This document shows, piece after piece, positions 29,287-37,764 of a DNA stretch of 64,000 bases. Source of the stretch: Massilia antarctica (GTDB lineage Bacteria; Pseudomonadota; Gammaproteobacteria; Burkholderiales; Burkholderiaceae_D); the NCBI RefSeq assembly GCF_015689335.1, contig NZ_CP065053.1:5394001-5458000 (forward strand). Direction: 5' to 3'. The number at the start of each line of letters is the position of its first letter. Position 1 is the first letter of the stretch. A model generated the notes under the pieces. It was not told where the DNA came from. It was given only the letters and a program-made list of their open reading frames with translations, and did no database searches. The position numbers and the translations under genes are program-made.

Positions 29287-30762
29287 GTGGCATCTGTAAC
29301 TGAAAATTGGCAAGCCTTGAGCACACAGGCAAAAACCGGCCTGGTGGTAGGCGTGACCCTGATCGCCGGCCTGGCCGTGGGCATCGCCGTATGGGCTTAC
29401 CGGCCCGACTACCAGGTCTTGTTCGCCGACGTCGCCGCGCCCGATGCGTCGGCCATGACGGCCGAGCTGGACCGGCTGAAAGTGCCGTACCAGCTGGCCG
29501 ACGGCGGCAATACCATCCTGGTGCCGCGCGAGATGGTCTACAAGACGCGCCTGAAGGTGATGGGCAAGGACTTGCCGCTGCATGGCGCGGTCGGCTTCGA
29601 GGTCTTCAACAATGCCGATTTCGGCATGACCGAATTCGTCCAGAAGGTCAATTACCAGCGCGCCATCCAGGGCGAACTGACCCGCACCATCCTGTCGATC
29701 GAAGGGATCGCCTCGGCGCGGGTGCACCTGGCCTTGCCGGAGCAGGGCCTGTTCAAGAAGACCACGGCCAAGCCGAAGGCCTCGATCACCATCGTCACCA
29801 AGCCGAACCACGTGCTGGCGGCCGAGCAGGTCAGCGGCATCCAGCGCCTGGTGGCGGCCTCGGTGCCGGATATCCAGGCCGCCGATGTCACCGTGCTCGA
29901 CCAGCACGGGGTGGCGCTCACGCGCAACGGCGGCGGCGAAGCGGCCATGGAAAGCGCCTCGGGCATGCTCGACGCCAAGCGCAGCGCCGATGATTACCTG
30001 ACCCGCAAACTGTCCAAGGTCCTCGACGCCACCTTCGGCCCCGGCGAAACCATCGCCACGGTCGACGTGCTGCTCAACCTGGACCAGAGCCGGGTGACCA
30101 CCGAAGAAGTGCTGCCGGCCCGCAGCGGCACCCAGGAAGGCAGCCCCACCGGGGTGGTGGTGCGTTCGCGCCAGACCGTGCGCGACAACGTGGCCGCCGG
30201 CGCCAGCGCCGCGGCCAGCAGCGCGCGCAGCGGCGAGAGCCTGTCGAGCGGTTCGACCGAAGCGGACTACCAGGTCGGGCGCCGCGTGGCGCAGTCGGTC
30301 ACCACACCAGGCGCCACGCGCCGCCTGACGGTGGCGGTGGTGGTCAAGAATCCGCTGAGCGACTACCAGATGGACAAGCTCAAGGAAGTGGTGGGCCTGA
30401 CGGTTGGCCTGAACAGCGAGCGCGGCGACGCCATCATCATCCATTCGATGAATACCCTGGGCAGCGCGGCCGGCGACCGCGGCGCCCTCGAGCGCGCCAG
30501 TGTCGAAGCGGCGGGCGCGCGTCCGGTGGCGGCAACGCCGGCGCCCGCGCGTGCCGCGGTCCCGCCCGCGGCGATCTGGGCCGCGGCGGCGCTGGTCATG
30601 CTGGTCCTGCTGGTGTGGGCCTTCCTGCGGCGCGGCCAGCCGCGCGCCGCCGGCACCGCGCTGACGGTCGAGGAACGCGAACGCCTGCTGCTGCAGGTGC
30701 GCCAGTGGATCGACACCAAGCACGAGCCGGGCCCGAACGGCGGCCTGTGGGAGCGGCCATGA
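29287..30762 (+). CDS. fliF: MS-ring protein FliF
   Basis: Start is GTG at 29287, preceded by GGGAGAGAG. 491 residues against about 550 in typical FliF. The N-terminal membrane segment (about residues 17-38), the periplasmic ring-building motif domains (YQVLFADV, VPRE, then GELTRTILSIEGIASARVHL) and the second membrane segment (about residues 430-452) are present. The cytoplasmic tail after it is short and ends in RERLLLQVRQWIDTKHE, a helix in the position where FliF binds FliG. The next gene is a short FliG-like protein, so this interface may be kept. Confidence 0.95.
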   Translation: MASVTENWQALSTQAKTGLVVGVTLIAGLAVGIAVWAYRPDYQVLFADVAAPDASAMTAELDRLKVPYQLADGGNTILVPREMVYKTRLKVMGKDLPLHGAVGFEVFNNADFGMTEFVQKVNYQRAIQGELTRTILSIEGIASARVHLALPEQGLFKKTTAKPKASITIVTKPNHVLAAEQVSGIQRLVAASVPDIQAADVTVLDQHGVALTRNGGGEAAMESASGMLDAKRSADDYLTRKLSKVLDATFGPGETIATVDVLLNLDQSRVTTEEVLPARSGTQEGSPTGVVVRSRQTVRDNVAAGASAAASSARSGESLSSGSTEADYQVGRRVAQSVTTPGATRRLTVAVVVKNPLSDYQMDKLKEVVGLTVGLNSERGDAIIIHSMNTLGSAAGDRGALERASVEAAGARPVAATPAPARAAVPPAAIWAAAALVMLVLLVWAFLRRGQPRAAGTALTVEERERLLLQVRQWIDTKHEPGPNGGLWERP

Positions 30763-31313
30763 GCGGCTACCGGCGTGCCGCCGTCGCCCTGCATGGCGTG
30801 AGCCCGAAGGACCGCGCCTACATCCTCGAGGCGCTGCCCGGTTCCGACCAGACCGCGCTGCTCGCTTGCCTGGCCGAGCTGGACGAACTCGGTTTTGCCA
30901 AGGATCCGGCCAGCCTGGAAGAAGCGCTCGCCGGCGCGCCGCCGGCGCCCGCCGTCGCCGGCCTGGGCCCGACCGAGCGCCTGGCGCGCGCCACCTCGGC
31001 CCAGATGTTCGCCCTGCTCGAAGACGAGCCGGGTGTGCTGGTCGCCCAGGTACTCGGCGTGCAGCGCTGGGTGTGGGGCGAGCCTTGCCTGGCGCTGTTT
31101 CCAGCGGCCCGGCAGGAAAAAATCCGCGCCGCGCTGGCCGCCCCGGTGGCCGCGCCCGCGCGCGCCGCGTTTCTGGTCACGGCCCTGGCCGCCCGCCTGG
31201 ACCAGGCCGCACAAGGGTCCGGCATGGCCGGATCGGGCACGCGCGCCGCCAGCGGCCTGCGCGCGCTGCGCGAGCGCTTCGGGGCCCGCCCTGAATCCAC
31301 GAGGAACACCTAA
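30759..31313 (+). CDS. Short FliG-like protein lacking the motor domain
   Basis: ATG 30759 overlaps the fliF stop (ATGA). Only 184 residues, against about 330 for FliG. Residues about 70-130 (RATSAQMFALLEDEPGVLVA, then FPAARQEKIRAAL) match the pattern of the FliG armadillo-like middle domain (LLxxEHPQxIAxIL...LPxxxRxxVxxRI). The N-terminal part may correspond to the FliF-binding domain. The C-terminal motor domain, which carries the charged residues that touch the stator, is absent; the sequence ends in a basic Ala-rich tail and the next gene begins at once. Position between fliF and fliH is exactly that of fliG. The identity is inferred from position and weak motif similarity. Confidence 0.65.
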   Translation: MSGYRRAAVALHGVSPKDRAYILEALPGSDQTALLACLAELDELGFAKDPASLEEALAGAPPAPAVAGLGPTERLARATSAQMFALLEDEPGVLVAQVLGVQRWVWGEPCLALFPAARQEKIRAALAAPVAAPARAAFLVTALAARLDQAAQGSGMAGSGTRAASGLRALRERFGARPESTRNT

Positions 31314-32182
31314 TGCCGATCATCCGCACTCCCACGATTTCGGCCGGCACGCGCCAGCTGCGCCGCGCCAAGGCGGGCAAGGCCGAGACGCCTCATACGG
31401 CCAATGCGGCCAATGCGGCCGCGGTCGCGCCGGCCGCCGCCGTGGCGCCGAAAGCGGCCGCGCTGCCCAGGGTGCAAGCGCCGCTGCCGGTACAGGCGGT
31501 GCAGCCGGTGGCCCCAACGGCGCCGGTGCAAGGAGCGGCATTCGCGCTCGACCAGGAAGCCGTGCGCGCCGCAGTGGCCAAGGCCACCGACGAAGCCTTG
31601 GCGCGGGTGGCGGAGCGCGAGCAGGCCAACCGCCTGCGCATGGACCAGGAATTGAACGAGGCCATCACCCTGGCCGAGCAGCGCGGTTACGCCGCCGGCG
31701 TCGAGCGCGGCGAAGCGCAGGCGCGCAAGGCGGTCCACGAACAGCTCGAACGCATCGGCGCACTCGGCCTGGCGCTCAGCCAGAACCGCGCCAAGGTGCT
31801 CGAACAAGCCCAGGATGACAGCGTCGAAATCGTGTTTACGGCCTTGTGCCGCATGATCGGCGCGGTCGCCACCGAGCGCGAGGCGGTGGCCGGCATGGTG
31901 GCCCAGACCCTGGCCAGCTTCAAGCACAAGACCGAGCACCTGGTGGTGCGCCTGCATCCGCACGACCATGCGCTGCTGACCCAGGCCGCCAGCGCGCTCG
32001 ATGTGGCCGGGCTCGACGCCGGGCTCGATCTGCGCGCCGATGCGTCGGTGCGGGTCGGCGGCTGTCTGGTCGACGGCAACGGCGGCACCCTCGACGCGCG
32101 CCTGGACACCCAGCTCGGCAGCGTACGCGACGCCTTGCTCAAGGTGCGCCGCGCGCACGCCCACCACCAGGACCAGTCATGA
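31313..32182 (+). CDS. fliH: Export ATPase regulator FliH
   Basis: 289 residues. An Ala/Pro-rich disordered N-terminal third is followed by a long helical stalk (about residues 80-150) and a C-terminal globular domain with the FliH/SctL pattern: ALCRMIGAVATEREAVAGMV and VRLHPHDHALLTQ, then VRVGGCLVDGNGGTLDARLD. FliH binds FliI and links it to the C-ring/sorting platform and FlhA. The stop overlaps the fliI start. Confidence 0.9.
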   Translation: MPIIRTPTISAGTRQLRRAKAGKAETPHTANAANAAAVAPAAAVAPKAAALPRVQAPLPVQAVQPVAPTAPVQGAAFALDQEAVRAAVAKATDEALARVAEREQANRLRMDQELNEAITLAEQRGYAAGVERGEAQARKAVHEQLERIGALGLALSQNRAKVLEQAQDDSVEIVFTALCRMIGAVATEREAVAGMVAQTLASFKHKTEHLVVRLHPHDHALLTQAASALDVAGLDAGLDLRADASVRVGGCLVDGNGGTLDARLDTQLGSVRDALLKVRRAHAHHQDQS

Positions 32183-33495
32183 TGCGCGCCTACCTCGACG
32201 CCGTCAGCACGGTGCCGCTGGCGCGCCGCACCGGCCGGGTGGTCGGCATTTCGGGCCAGAGCATCGAATCGGCCGGCCCCGGCGCGACCATCGGCGAAAT
32301 CTGCGAGATCAGCCAGGGCATGGACCAGGAACCGCTGCTGGCCGAAGTGGTGGGCCTGAAATCCGGCCGCGTGATCCTGATGCCGTACGGCGAACCGCGC
32401 GGCATCGGCGCCGGCAACGAAGTGCTGGCGACCGGCCGGGTAGCGCGCACCCCGGTGGGCGACGCGCTGCTGGGCCGCACCGTGGACGCCTTCGGCATGC
32501 CGCTCGACGGCGGCCCGCCGCCCAAGGCGGCCTACCACCGCGAGCTGCACGCCGTGCCGATGAATCCCCTGACCCGGCCGCGCATCGACACCCTGATCGA
32601 AACCGGCATCCGCGCCATCGACGGCCTGCTGCCGCTCGGACGCGGGCAGCGCATGGGCATTTTCGCCGGCAGCGGGGTTGGCAAGAGTACCCTGCTGGGC
32701 ATGCTGGCGCGCGACGTCAAGGTCGACGTCAACGTGATCGCCCTGATCGGCGAGCGCGGACGCGAAGTGCGCGAGTTCATCGAAAAACACCTCGGTCCCG
32801 AAGGCATCAAGCGCAGCGTGGTGGTGGTGGCCACCTCCGACCAGCCGGCGCTGGTGCGCACCCGCGCGGCCTATGCGGCCACCTCGATTGCCGAGTATTT
32901 CCGTGACCAGGGCCGCCAGGTGCTGCTGATGATGGATTCGGTGACCCGCTTTGCCATGGCGCGCCGCGAAATCGGCCTGGCCGCGGGCGAGCCGCCGACC
33001 GCGCGCGGCTATACGCCCTCGGTATTCTCGGACGTTCCCGCCCTGTGCGAGCGCTGCGGCACGAGCGACTCGGGCGGCTCGATCAGCGCCCTGTACACGG
33101 TGCTGGTCGAAGGCGACGATTTCAATGAACCGGTGTCCGACATCCTGCGCGCCACCCTGGACGGCCACATCATGCTGTCGCGCCAGCTGGCGCACGAAGG
33201 CCACTTCCCGGCCATCGACGTCTTGCAGAGCATCAGCCGCCTGGCCGGCGACCTGACCACGCGCGACGACCAGAAGCTCATGTCGGCGGTGGTCGAACTG
33301 CTGGCCGTGTACGAACGCAACCGCCAGATGGTCGAGATGGGCGCCTACCGGGCCGGCAGCAATCCGGCGCTGGACCGCGCCATGGCCTTGTTCCCCAGCG
33401 TGCGCGACGTGCTGCGCCAGTCGGTGCACGAGTCGAGCACGCGGCGCGAAGCGCTGCAGCTGCTGCGCACCATCATGGCCGGAGGCCCGGCATGA
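32179..33495 (+). CDS. fliI: Flagellum-type export ATPase FliI
   Basis: 438 residues, normal length. The sequence shows Walker A GSGVGKST (about residues 164-171), GERGREVREF, Walker B region VLLMMDSVTRFAMARRE, and SDSGGSISALYTVLVEGDD near the C-terminal part, all typical of FliI/SctN. It forms the hexameric ATPase under the export gate. ATG 32179 overlaps the fliH stop; the second ATG at 32182 is an equal alternative. The key catalytic residues look intact, so the export machine should be active. Confidence 0.97.
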   Translation: MMRAYLDAVSTVPLARRTGRVVGISGQSIESAGPGATIGEICEISQGMDQEPLLAEVVGLKSGRVILMPYGEPRGIGAGNEVLATGRVARTPVGDALLGRTVDAFGMPLDGGPPPKAAYHRELHAVPMNPLTRPRIDTLIETGIRAIDGLLPLGRGQRMGIFAGSGVGKSTLLGMLARDVKVDVNVIALIGERGREVREFIEKHLGPEGIKRSVVVVATSDQPALVRTRAAYAATSIAEYFRDQGRQVLLMMDSVTRFAMARREIGLAAGEPPTARGYTPSVFSDVPALCERCGTSDSGGSISALYTVLVEGDDFNEPVSDILRATLDGHIMLSRQLAHEGHFPAIDVLQSISRLAGDLTTRDDQKLMSAVVELLAVYERNRQMVEMGAYRAGSNPALDRAMALFPSVRDVLRQSVHESSTRREALQLLRTIMAGGPA

Positions 33496-33977
33496 GCAAG
33501 CGATTCCGTTACGCGCTGCAACCGGTGCTGCTTTCGCGCACCTGGGCGCTCGATGCGCTCAAGCTGGAACTGGGTGAACGCAATGCCAGCCTGGGCGAGC
33601 TGCAGGGGCAACGCGCCGCTATCGGGCAGGAAAGCGCGGCGGTCAACCAGGCCTGGCAGCGCCAGGCCGAGGTGCCGGGCAATTTTAACGTCGACGGTTT
33701 CGCCACCGTGATCGCCTACCTGGGCCAGCTGGCCGAACTGGCCAGGCGCAAGGACGAGGAAATCGCGCTGGCGGCGCAGGAACGCGACGCGCTGATCGAC
33801 CGCATCGTGGCCGAGCAGCGCGGGGTCGAGGCGGTCGAGGAGCATCGCGACAAGATGTTCGCCGAATTTCGCAAAGAGGAAAACAGCGCGCAGTTCAAGG
33901 CGGCCGACGATCACTGGTCGACCTTGCATGTACGCGATCACGAGCACGGAGCAGACAAGCATGAGCAACAGTTTTGA
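33492..33977 (+). CDS. fliJ: Export ATPase stalk protein FliJ
   Basis: 161 residues, almost entirely helical, starting MSKRFRYALQPVLLSRTWAL and rich in Gln, Glu and Arg heptads, as expected for the antiparallel coiled coil of FliJ/SctO that sits in the FliI hexamer. The family has little fixed sequence, so the call rests on length, coiled coil, the FRxxPVL-like start and position directly after fliI. It overlaps fliI by four bases and the next gene by 17. Confidence 0.85.
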   Translation: MSKRFRYALQPVLLSRTWALDALKLELGERNASLGELQGQRAAIGQESAAVNQAWQRQAEVPGNFNVDGFATVIAYLGQLAELARRKDEEIALAAQERDALIDRIVAEQRGVEAVEEHRDKMFAEFRKEENSAQFKAADDHWSTLHVRDHEHGADKHEQQF

Positions 33978-34905
33978 TTCGGTAAGCCGGTTCGGCAGCG
34001 TGCCGGGCGCCGGTTTCATGGGCAACAGCGGCGTTGCCAAGTCCGGCGCCTGGCTGCAGGAGCTGGAACGGGCCGCCCTGGGCAACCGTCCGCAGGCGGC
34101 CGCGAGCGAGGCGCCAGGCGCGCGCGGCGCGGCGCCGCAGGCGCACCAGGACCCGGGCCTGGATCCGTCCCCGCACCACCTGGCGCGCCAGGCTGCGGAG
34201 CAGGACCCGCGGCGCGAGCGCGCAGGGCAGGGCGAGGAGGCGGCCACGCAGTCGCTGGCCGCGGCGGCGGGCGGCCAGCCTGCGGTGCAAGCGGCGCAGG
34301 GCGTCGCGGCCGCGGCGCCGGCACCGGCCGCGCCAGGCCAGGGGCAGGTGCAAGGCGCGCCCGCCACGGCCGAGCTGGCGCACGTCGGCCTGTTGACCAT
34401 GGGGCTGGCGGCGCCCGTTGCGGCGCCAGCCGCGGCCGCCCGTGTGGCGGAAGCGGCGCCATCCTTGTCCGCCGGCACCATGCCCGGCATGGCGCCGATG
34501 GCCAACCCGGCCATGCGCGCGGCGGCCGCGGCGCTGCCCGGCGAGTCCGCCCTGGCGCGGGTCGGCCCTGCGGCCGCGCCGCCGGCGCGCTTGGCCGCGC
34601 GCGCGCCGATGCTCAAGGAGCAGGCCGAAGCGAGCGAGGCAGCGCCCGAGCACACCCCCGCCAGCGGCGGCGAGAGCGCCGCCGACGAACTGCCGTATGC
34701 CTTGCGCAGCATGCACCTGTTTCACGACGGCGAAGGGGTGCAAGCCTGGATCCGCGACGCCGCGCTGTCGCAGTTCCAGGCCAATGCGCTGGCTTACTCG
34801 CTGAAGAAGGAAATGCAGGCCGAAGGCTTGACCTTGCAGGCGCTGACCTTGAACGGCAAGAAAACCGCGATGGCGCCGGCGCCGCCGGAGGTCAAGCGCA
34901 AATAG
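33961..34905 (+). CDS. FliK/SctP-like needle or hook-length ruler candidate
   Basis: Start chosen at ATG 33961 (MSNSFDSVSRFGSVPGAG), inside the end of fliJ. 314 residues. Residues 30-225 are Ala/Pro/Gly-rich and probably disordered, as in hook-length rulers. The last 75 residues are folded: LPYALRSMHLFHDGEGVQAW, IRDAALSQFQANALAYSLKK, then GLTLQALTLNGK, a strand-helix-strand order like the C-terminal domain of FliK/SctP that acts on FlhB. The position between fliJ and flgD is the usual fliK place. No strong FliK signature such as LRLxPxxLG is visible, so this is a moderate call. Confidence 0.55.
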   Translation: MSNSFDSVSRFGSVPGAGFMGNSGVAKSGAWLQELERAALGNRPQAAASEAPGARGAAPQAHQDPGLDPSPHHLARQAAEQDPRRERAGQGEEAATQSLAAAAGGQPAVQAAQGVAAAAPAPAAPGQGQVQGAPATAELAHVGLLTMGLAAPVAAPAAAARVAEAAPSLSAGTMPGMAPMANPAMRAAAAALPGESALARVGPAAAPPARLAARAPMLKEQAEASEAAPEHTPASGGESAADELPYALRSMHLFHDGEGVQAWIRDAALSQFQANALAYSLKKEMQAEGLTLQALTLNGKKTAMAPAPPEVKRK

Positions 34906-34954
34906 CCGCCGCGATGGCGGCAATACCGGAACAAGATGCAGGCCCTTGCGGGCC
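34906..34954 (+). other. Two hairpins in an intra-operon gap
   Basis: The 99-base gap before flgD is the largest in the operon. It holds CCGCC-GCGAT-GGCGG (34906-34920) directly after the stop codon and GGCCC-TTGC-GGGCC (34941-34954). Neither is followed by a T run, so they may protect the upstream mRNA end or attenuate. Function is inference. Confidence 0.4.
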
Positions 34955-35004
34955 GGCCAAACCAGTCAACATCAAACACAGCAGTACACCAGAGGAGCAA
35001 CACA

Positions 35005-35406
35005 ATGGCGATTTCCAGCACCAGCGGCCCAGGGCAAGTCAACAATCTGAACCTGCAGGAATTCTTGAAGATCCTGACCAGCCAGCTGTCCAACCAGGAC
35101 CCGCTCAAGCCGCTCGACAACCAGGAATTTGTCGCTCAGCTGGCCCAGTTTTCCACGCTTGAGCAGAGCACCCAGCTCAACGCCAAGATCGACCAGATGC
35201 TGGAACAGCAAGCCGTCACCGGGTCGGTGGGCTTGCTTGGCAGGAACGTCGGAGTCGGCAGCGGCGGCGCCAACGGCGGCCCGAGCGTCACCGGCAGGGT
35301 CTCGGCGATCCAGTTCGTGTCCGGCCAGGCGCAACTGACCGTCACCCAGAGCAATGGCGCGGTGTTTACCGGCGTCACCCTGGACCAAATCACATCCGCA
35401 CAATAA
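35005..35406 (+). CDS. flgD: Hook cap/scaffold protein FlgD, short form
   Basis: Start chosen at ATG 35005, with AGAGGAG upstream; the longer ATG 34936 lies in the hairpin-rich gap. The N-terminal FlgD domain is clear: LQEFLKILTSQLSNQDPLKP, then NQEFVAQLAQFSTLEQ. At 133 residues it is far shorter than typical FlgD (about 220). What follows is a short beta segment (SVTGRVSAIQFVSGQAQLTV); the FlgD-type Ig-like insertion is missing. A minimal FlgD can still cap hook assembly in some species; that is family knowledge, not shown here. Confidence 0.9.
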   Translation: MAISSTSGPGQVNNLNLQEFLKILTSQLSNQDPLKPLDNQEFVAQLAQFSTLEQSTQLNAKIDQMLEQQAVTGSVGLLGRNVGVGSGGANGGPSVTGRVSAIQFVSGQAQLTVTQSNGAVFTGVTLDQITSAQ

Positions 35407-35418
35407 GAGAGCACGTTC

Positions 35419-36597
35419 ATGATCAATACTATCAACACCGGGATGTCGGGCCTGATCGGCTACTCCAAGGGTCTGCAGGTGATCGGCAATAACCTGACCA
35501 ATATCAACACCCCCGGCTACAAGGGCGTGGACCAGCAGTTCGCCAGCCTGTTCAGCCAGGAAGGCGCGCAAAACGGCACCGGCACCGGCTCCGGCCTGAA
35601 CACGCTCGACACGCGCGTGAACTTCAGCCAGGGCCAGATCAACCAGACCGGGCGCCCGCTCGACCTGGCGATCAATGGCCTGGGCTTTTTCATCCTGCGC
35701 GATGGCGATGCCACCTCCTACACCCGGGCCGGCCAGTTCCAGTTCGATGCCAACGGCATCCTGGTCGGCTCGGACGGCAAGTCGCGCGTGGCCGGCCTGG
35801 GCGCGAACGGCATGCTGCAGGATATTACCCTGGCCGGCTTGCAGAATACCCCCGGCAAGGCCACCACCAGCGTCAAGTTCAGCGGCAATCTGCCGACCCT
35901 CCCGACCGGCGACATCACGGTCGGTCCGGTCAATGTGTTCGACGCGGCCGGCGGCCAGCACACCTTGTCGATGACCTTCACCAAGGCCAATCCGACCCCG
36001 CCCTTGCCGGCGAATAACGTCAACTATACCGTGAGCGCGAAAGACGAGACCGGCACCGTGGTCGGCACCGGCACCCTGCAGTTCGCCAACGGCAACCCGC
36101 TGGCCACGGCCAACGCGGTCCAGCTCAATTTCACGCCCAAGAGCATGGCGCCAATGTCGGTCAAGCTCGACTTTTCCACGAATGTCACCTCGGTGTCGAA
36201 CGGCGGCACCTCGTCCTTGCTGCCGGGCGAGGTCGACGGTTATGCGATCGGTACCTTGCGCAACCAGACCTTCGACGCCGACGGCGCCCTGACGCTCAAT
36301 TATTCGAACGGCCAGGCAATCAAGGGCGCCAACCTGGCGCTGGCCAATTTCGACCGCATCGAGTCGCTCGACGAGGTCAGCGGCAACATGTTTACCACCA
36401 GGAGCACGGCCCATATCGGCAAGGCCGGCACCAGCCTGTTCGGCACCATCGGCGCCGGCGTGGTGGAAGGCGCCAACGTCGACCTGTCGCAGCAGTTCAG
36501 CAATCTGATCATCATGCAGCGCGGCTATCAGGCGTCCTCGCAAATCGTTAGCGTCAGCAACGAGATGATCCAGACCCTGCTCGACATGAGGAAGTAA
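35419..36597 (+). CDS. flgE: Hook protein FlgE
   Basis: 392 residues. The N-terminus MINTINTGMSGLIGYSKGLQ and NNLTNINTPGYKG, the central beta domains with DVFDAAGGQHTL-like signature (VNVFDAAGGQHTLSMTFT), and the C-terminal NLIIMQRGYQASSQIVSVSN are typical of FlgE. It would polymerise into a hook-like tube outside the cell. Length and layout are normal. It is the most distal structural component encoded in the window; no FlgK, FlgL, FliD or flagellin gene is present. Confidence 0.95.
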   Translation: MINTINTGMSGLIGYSKGLQVIGNNLTNINTPGYKGVDQQFASLFSQEGAQNGTGTGSGLNTLDTRVNFSQGQINQTGRPLDLAINGLGFFILRDGDATSYTRAGQFQFDANGILVGSDGKSRVAGLGANGMLQDITLAGLQNTPGKATTSVKFSGNLPTLPTGDITVGPVNVFDAAGGQHTLSMTFTKANPTPPLPANNVNYTVSAKDETGTVVGTGTLQFANGNPLATANAVQLNFTPKSMAPMSVKLDFSTNVTSVSNGGTSSLLPGEVDGYAIGTLRNQTFDADGALTLNYSNGQAIKGANLALANFDRIESLDEVSGNMFTTRSTAHIGKAGTSLFGTIGAGVVEGANVDLSQQFSNLIIMQRGYQASSQIVSVSNEMIQTLLDMRK

Positions 36598-36599
36598 GC

Positions 36600-37382
36600 A
36601 TGCAGGTCAGTCCGTATTGCCTGCTGGGCGCAAGTACCCTGGCGGCGCTGGCGCAGCGCTGCAACACCATGCTCGATGCCTGGGCCGCAGCCTGGGGTGT
36701 CGAGCGCGGCGCCTGCACGCTCGAGTGCGCGCGCGCCTGGGACAGCAACGCGCTGTGTCCCGGCCAATGGCAGCGCCACCACGCGCAAGCCGAGCAAGCC
36801 GTCTGGATCGGCTGGCCGGACGAGCTGGCGCGCGCCCTGCAAGCGCGCTTGTTTCCGCCCGATCAGCGCCATGCGCCGCAGCCCGCGCGCGGCGCCTCGC
36901 TGGCCGCCGAAACGGCTGCGGAAGCGTGCGCGGCCCTGGCCGATGCCCTGGCCGCCGCTGCCGCGCCTGGCGTGAGCGCTCCGGCCGACAGCGGCGCCGC
37001 CGCCCCGGCCGCGCGCCTGTTCCGGCGCGGCAGCGGTGCCGTCGTGGTCGCGCTGCGCATCGCCGAACAGCCGATGCTGTGCGTGCTGAACCATGCCTGC
37101 CTGGACTTGCCGGCGCCGGAAAAACTCGCGCTGCCGGTGCGCACCGACTTGCGCAAGGTGCTGGGCTACATGCCGGTGACCCTGACTGTTTCCCTGGGCC
37201 AGGCCGAGGTCGACGTCAGCCATCTGCTGACCCTGGCCGTGGGCGACGTCATCCGTCTCGAGTCGCATGTGGACCAGCCGGTGACGGTGAACGGTCCCGG
37301 CGGCGAGGCGCTGTTCGGCGCCCATCTGGGCAGCGCCGAGGGCGCCATCGTGGTCGAAGCCGTGCGCCATCCTTCCAATTAA
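36600..37382 (+). CDS. FliM/SctQ-like C-ring protein with C-terminal SpoA domain
   Basis: 260 residues, starting three bases after the flgE stop. The C-terminal about 75 residues (LRKVLGYMPVTLTVSLGQAE, then LLTLAVGDVIRLESHVDQPV and VNGPGGEALFGAHLG) form a SpoA/FliN-type domain. The N-terminal 180 residues are Ala-rich and do not show the CheC-like middle domain of FliM. The FliM N-terminal CheY-binding motif (LSQDEIDALL-like) is also missing. It therefore looks more like SctQ of type III injectisomes than FliM. It stands directly before fliN, the usual fliM place. Confidence 0.7.
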   Translation: MQVSPYCLLGASTLAALAQRCNTMLDAWAAAWGVERGACTLECARAWDSNALCPGQWQRHHAQAEQAVWIGWPDELARALQARLFPPDQRHAPQPARGASLAAETAAEACAALADALAAAAAPGVSAPADSGAAAPAARLFRRGSGAVVVALRIAEQPMLCVLNHACLDLPAPEKLALPVRTDLRKVLGYMPVTLTVSLGQAEVDVSHLLTLAVGDVIRLESHVDQPVTVNGPGGEALFGAHLGSAEGAIVVEAVRHPSN

Positions 37383-37419
37383 TTTGCCATCGTCATTTGC
37401 CGTCCTTGAAAGAAAAATC

Positions 37420-37764
37420 ATGAGCACCATCAATGCCAATCCAGAACGCGTGAATGCCACCCACGTCGTCGAATTGTCCGACATCGCGCCGCAGACGCCG
37501 GCCGGTCCCGCGCTGCTGAGCCAAAACCTGCGCCTGCTGCAAGGCGTCAAGGTCACCCTGAGCGTGGTGGTCGGCGCGATCGAGACGACGGTCGACGAAG
37601 TGCTGTCGCTGAAAGAATTTTCCGTGCTCAAGGTCGAGCGTCCGGTCGACCAGCCGGTCGATGTTTTCCTCAACGGCAATCTGGTCGCGCGCGGCCAGCT
37701 GGTGGCGGTCGACGACAATTTTGGCGTGCGGGTCACCGAGATCTGCACCGCCACGGCGGCATGA
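37420..37764 (+). CDS. fliN: C-ring protein FliN
   Basis: Start chosen at ATG 37420 (MSTINANPERVNATHVVELS). 114 residues. The C-terminal SpoA domain is clear: NLRLLQGVKVTLSVVVGAIE, then LKVERPVDQPVDVFLNGNLV and ARGQLVAVDDNFGVRVTEI, matching the FliN consensus (VNGxLxArGEVVVVdxxfGVRITeI). FliN and the preceding SpoA protein would form a reduced C ring or sorting platform. The stop overlaps the fliO start (ATGA). Confidence 0.93.
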   Translation: MSTINANPERVNATHVVELSDIAPQTPAGPALLSQNLRLLQGVKVTLSVVVGAIETTVDEVLSLKEFSVLKVERPVDQPVDVFLNGNLVARGQLVAVDDNFGVRVTEICTATAA

